A DNA stretch of 8,779 bases from Clostridia bacterium. GTDB taxonomy: Bacteria > Bacillota > Sulfobacillia > SLMV01. The notes under the pieces are model-generated. The model did no database searches, had not been told where the DNA came from, and saw only the letters and a program-made list of their open reading frames with translations. The stretch is from assembly GCA_007133365.1 (NCBI GenBank), contig SLMV01000161.1:1-8779 (forward strand), given 5' to 3'. Positions 6,617-8,779 of this stretch are shown here, piece after piece (position 1 is the stretch's first letter; each line of letters begins with the position of its first letter). The position numbers and the translations under genes were made by a program.

Positions 6617-7300
6617 TCAGACGCCTACCTGTTCGCAGTGCGACAATAAAACACAGCGGTCGCAATGTGCCACGCGGGCGGTACAGACTTCCCGTCCGTG
6701 TGCCAATAAATTGAGGTGTAAAGCCAAAGCCAGGTCATCGGGCACCACCGGTTCCAAAGCCCGTTGCACCTTCACCGGGCTGGCGGTGGGTGAAACCAAC
6801 CCCAGGCGCTTGGCTATCCGGCTAACGTGTGTATCGACCGGGAAGGCCGCCCGGCCCAAACCAAAAAGTTCCACGCATGCCGCCGTTTTGAGACCAACCC
6901 CAAAGAGCCCGGTGAGAAACTCACGGACCGACGCATCCGACCGATCACGCAAAAAATCCAAGTCATAAGCACCGGTTCGTTGGTAAATGTCAGCGAGGGC
7001 TGCCTGAAGGTATTTCGCCTTTTGCTGCGATAAACCTCCGGGTTTAAGCACCGCTTGCACGTCGGCCCTCGGCGCCCGGGCAACCTCGGACCATTCACCA
7101 AAGCGCTCCCGCAGCGTTCGATAGACCTTTCGGGTCTGAACGTCATTGCTCGCTTGCGATAAGATGGTCACCATCAGGATCCCGAGGGGGGTCGACGGTT
7201 CGGCCGAAAGGGGTGGGTCCTGCTCATAGTGGGCGGCCCGATGATAGGTCGCTTCCAGTATCTCGGTCAATGCACGCAAATAATCGACGGTCGCTTTCAT
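6617..7300 (-). CDS. nth: Endonuclease III-family DNA glycosylase/AP lyase with a 4Fe-4S cluster
   Basis: A 227-residue base excision repair enzyme, close to the usual Nth length (about 210-220). ILSQASNDVQT (46-56) matches the intercalating-loop region of Nth. The helix-hairpin-helix LFGVGLKTAA holds the catalytic lysine K138, and PVDTH holds the catalytic aspartate D156. The C-terminus has Cys206, 213, 216 and 222 spaced C-x6-C-x2-C-x5-C, the classical iron-sulphur loop. Retention of both catalytic residues predicts a bifunctional enzyme removing oxidised pyrimidines and cleaving abasic sites. It could be a paralogue alongside a main Nth, so the symbol means the family. The ATG (7300) overlaps the murD TGA by 4 nt as ATGA, with AGGAGG at 7310-7305 inside murD, which suggests translational coupling. 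Confidence 0.9.
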   Translation of the reverse strand: MKATVDYLRALTEILEATYHRAAHYEQDPPLSAEPSTPLGILMVTILSQASNDVQTRKVYRTLRERFGEWSEVARAPRADVQAVLKPGGLSQQKAKYLQAALADIYQRTGAYDLDFLRDRSDASVREFLTGLFGVGLKTAACVELFGLGRAAFPVDTHVSRIAKRLGLVSPTASPVKVQRALEPVVPDDLALALHLNLLAHGREVCTARVAHCDRCVLLSHCEQVGV

Positions 7301-8727
7301 AACCCCTCCTCGACTCCCAACTCGCGCTTTTTCACCTGTCTTCGAAAGGCCTCACCGCGCTCTTGGAAGTTTCGATATTGATCAAAGCTGGCACAAGCGG
7401 GCGAAAGGAGCACAATATCGCCATCATGGGCCAAATCCATTGCCCGATCCGCGGCCTCATCCAGTGTATCGACGCGTTCAGGAACAAATGGGTGGCCGGG
7501 TTGGCGCTGTGCCTGGGCCCGCTCCAGCGCTTGGGCGATCCCATCCGCACTCGCCCCCATCAACACCACGCTCCGGATCTTCCCCTCGTCGACCTTGGTG
7601 AGGATACGTTCGGCCAATCGGTCAAAAGCGACGCCTTTATCATATCCCCCCAACAACACGATCAACGGTTCGGAGAAACTCTCCAAAGCAGCCATCGTGC
7701 GCTTTGGCGTGGTGGCAATCGAATCATTGACAAACGTGACCCCAGCGTAAACCCCCACCCTCTCCAGCCGATGGGGAAGGGAGCGAAAAGCACGAATAGC
7801 CTTTCTGATCACCTCGGGCGAAACGCCCAACTTCACCGCCAGGGCGGCGGCAGCCAAAACGTTCGCCACATTGTGCGGGCCGAGAAGGGGAATGGCCGTC
7901 ATGGGCAAAAGCGGCTCTGCCGTTTCTTGGTAAATCCAGAGCCACCCCTGGTGACACCACGCCGCCAGCGGTTCGGGTTCACACCACGGATCCAGCTGTC
8001 GGCGGCAGGAGAAGAACGCCACCTCCGCGGGGCCCAAGCGCCGCATGGAGCGCGTAATCGGGCAATCCCAGTTCAACAAGACGTACCCGTCGGCGCTCTG
8101 GTGCGCCACCAACACTTCCTTCGCTTTGATATAGGCCCGCTCCGAACCATGAACGTCCAAATGATCGGGACTAAGGTTGAGCACGGCGGCAACCGAAGGC
8201 ACGCGATGGGCGAGTTCCAACTGGAAACTAGAGAGCTCCAGCACCACCTGATCCTCCGGCTTGATGTTCTCAAAAACGTCAATTAAGGGGTGGCCGATAT
8301 TGCCGCCCAGCCAAATTCGGCCCGGGCGAGTGCGCAAACATTCGGCCAGCAAGGTGGTGGTGGTCGTCTTGCCCGCACTTCCGGTAATCCCCACCATGGG
8401 TGCCGGGCAATGATCCATAAAAAGCGCCATCTCGCTTGAGATAGCCGCCCCCATTTGCCGGGCCCGCGTAATTTCCGGGCCATCTTTCGGCATACCCGGG
8501 GTGACGAAAACCCAATCAAAACCCTGGGTAGTTTGCGCATGTTCGAATTGTTCTAAATAACCAAGCCCGACGTTTTGGGGATCAATACCTTCGATGGACG
8601 CAAGATCCGAATTTTGGTCGTAGACCACGACCGATACATCGCGGCGCATCAAGAAATTGACCAATGCTCGGTTACTCTTACCAAAACCCAAAACGGCCAC
8701 CCGCTGCCCCGGCTTTGGCATCGTCAT
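7297..8727 (-). CDS. murD: UDP-N-acetylmuramoyl-L-alanine--glutamate ligase (MurD)
   Basis: Cytoplasmic ATP-dependent Mur ligase that adds glutamate to UDP-MurNAc-L-Ala in peptidoglycan synthesis; about 476 residues from the ATG at 8727, slightly longer than the common 440-460. The N-terminal UDP-binding fold begins AVLGFGKSN (11-19). The ATP loop is GITGSAGKTTT with K120. ELSSFQLE contains the Mg-binding E164, DHLDVHG contains H189, and YIKAKE contains the lysine expected to be carbamylated (K203). The C-terminal domain has PHRLE, NDSIATTP (334-341), GGYDKG and SPACASFDQYRNF. Two positions depart from the usual pattern: Ala for Asn in the P-loop and Ile337 for Lys in NDSKAT. An in-frame GTG at 8736 is part of a strong SD (AAGGTGATC), so I prefer ATG 8727. 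The next gene is an Nth-like glycosylase, not ftsW/murG. Confidence 0.95.
   Translation of the reverse strand: MTMPKPGQRVAVLGFGKSNRALVNFLMRRDVSVVVYDQNSDLASIEGIDPQNVGLGYLEQFEHAQTTQGFDWVFVTPGMPKDGPEITRARQMGAAISSEMALFMDHCPAPMVGITGSAGKTTTTTLLAECLRTRPGRIWLGGNIGHPLIDVFENIKPEDQVVLELSSFQLELAHRVPSVAAVLNLSPDHLDVHGSERAYIKAKEVLVAHQSADGYVLLNWDCPITRSMRRLGPAEVAFFSCRRQLDPWCEPEPLAAWCHQGWLWIYQETAEPLLPMTAIPLLGPHNVANVLAAAALAVKLGVSPEVIRKAIRAFRSLPHRLERVGVYAGVTFVNDSIATTPKRTMAALESFSEPLIVLLGGYDKGVAFDRLAERILTKVDEGKIRSVVLMGASADGIAQALERAQAQRQPGHPFVPERVDTLDEAADRAMDLAHDGDIVLLSPACASFDQYRNFQERGEAFRRQVKKRELGVEEGL
7305..7310 (-). promoter_or_regulatory. Ribosome binding site of the glycosylase gene inside the murD end
   Basis: AGGAGG on the minus strand lies within the last codons of murD (V-E-E-G-L-stop) and ends 4 nt before the glycosylase ATG. 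Ribosomes finishing murD can re-initiate here, which fits an ATGA stop-start overlap. Confidence 0.65.
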
Positions 8728-8730
8728 GTC

Positions 8731-8739
8731 GATCACCTT
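8731..8739 (-). promoter_or_regulatory. Shine-Dalgarno site that decides the murD start
   Basis: On the minus strand AAGGTGATC is followed by GAC and ATG (8727-8725). It matches the 16S complement AAGGAGGTGATC less three bases. The GTG at 8736 falls inside it, as in the amidohydrolase gene of this window. Confidence 0.55.
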
Positions 8740-8779
8740 GGCCTTTGACCGATCATCCCGGGCGGTTCATCACCGGCCC
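8733..8779 (-). other. Right-edge stretch upstream of murD, possible end of another gene
   Basis: About 45 bases upstream of murD are visible. One minus-strand frame is open from the edge to a TGA at 8735-8733 (ending ...PGMIGQRPR), which would place a gene end 5 nt before the murD ATG. Another open frame ends at TGA 8755-8753. Too little is visible to choose, and neither tail is recognisable as MraY or MurF. Confidence 0.2.

Noticed and set aside
7363..8286. A 307-codon plus-strand open frame across murD
   Set aside because: It is the antisense shadow of a strongly conserved murD, and its translation shows no recognisable motif, only a biased His/Gly/Arg composition.
1..8779. CRISPR array, tRNA/rRNA, insertion sequence, attachment site or defence gene
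   Set aside because: I looked for regularly spaced repeats, tRNA-like arms, transposase motifs and flanking inverted repeats and saw none.

Overview
The window holds six protein-coding genes and no RNA gene, insertion sequence, CRISPR array or phage gene that I can support. The organism looks like a bacterium of the Firmicutes type with moderately high GC. The evidence is strong purine-rich Shine-Dalgarno (SD) sites matching the AAGGAGGTGATC end of 16S rRNA, GTG and TTG starts, and a DnaE1-type polymerase with a complete PHP domain. A Sulfobacillus- or Thermaerobacter-like thermophile would fit, but that is a guess from protein style and not a database result.

Left part (1-2733), metabolic and amidohydrolase-like. 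A hydantoinase B/5-oxoprolinase subunit gene runs leftward off the window edge. A creatininase-family amidohydrolase gene diverges from it across a 344-base non-coding region. A small gamma-glutamylcyclotransferase-like (AIG2-type) gene follows in the same direction as the amidohydrolase. These families share a cyclic amide theme. GGCT enzymes release 5-oxoproline, the HyuA/HyuB family includes ATP-dependent 5-oxoprolinases and N-methylhydantoinases, and creatininase-family enzymes open or hydrolyse small amides. A shared pathway is an inference.

Right part (2946-8727), informational and cell wall, all on the minus strand. In transcription order it reads murD (peptidoglycan precursor ligase), an endonuclease III-family DNA glycosylase gene whose ATG overlaps the murD stop by 4 nt, a 236-base gap, then dnaE (replicative DNA polymerase III alpha). 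The dnaE gene converges on the cyclotransferase gene across 212 bases. murD is followed by a repair gene, not by ftsW/murG as in the usual dcw cluster.

Nothing here amounts to a convincing new system. The points most worth checking are the possible 5-oxoproline/hydantoin locus, two changed motifs in MurD, two genes whose start is better placed 9 nt downstream of the first in-frame GTG, and a possible structured leader before the amidohydrolase gene.
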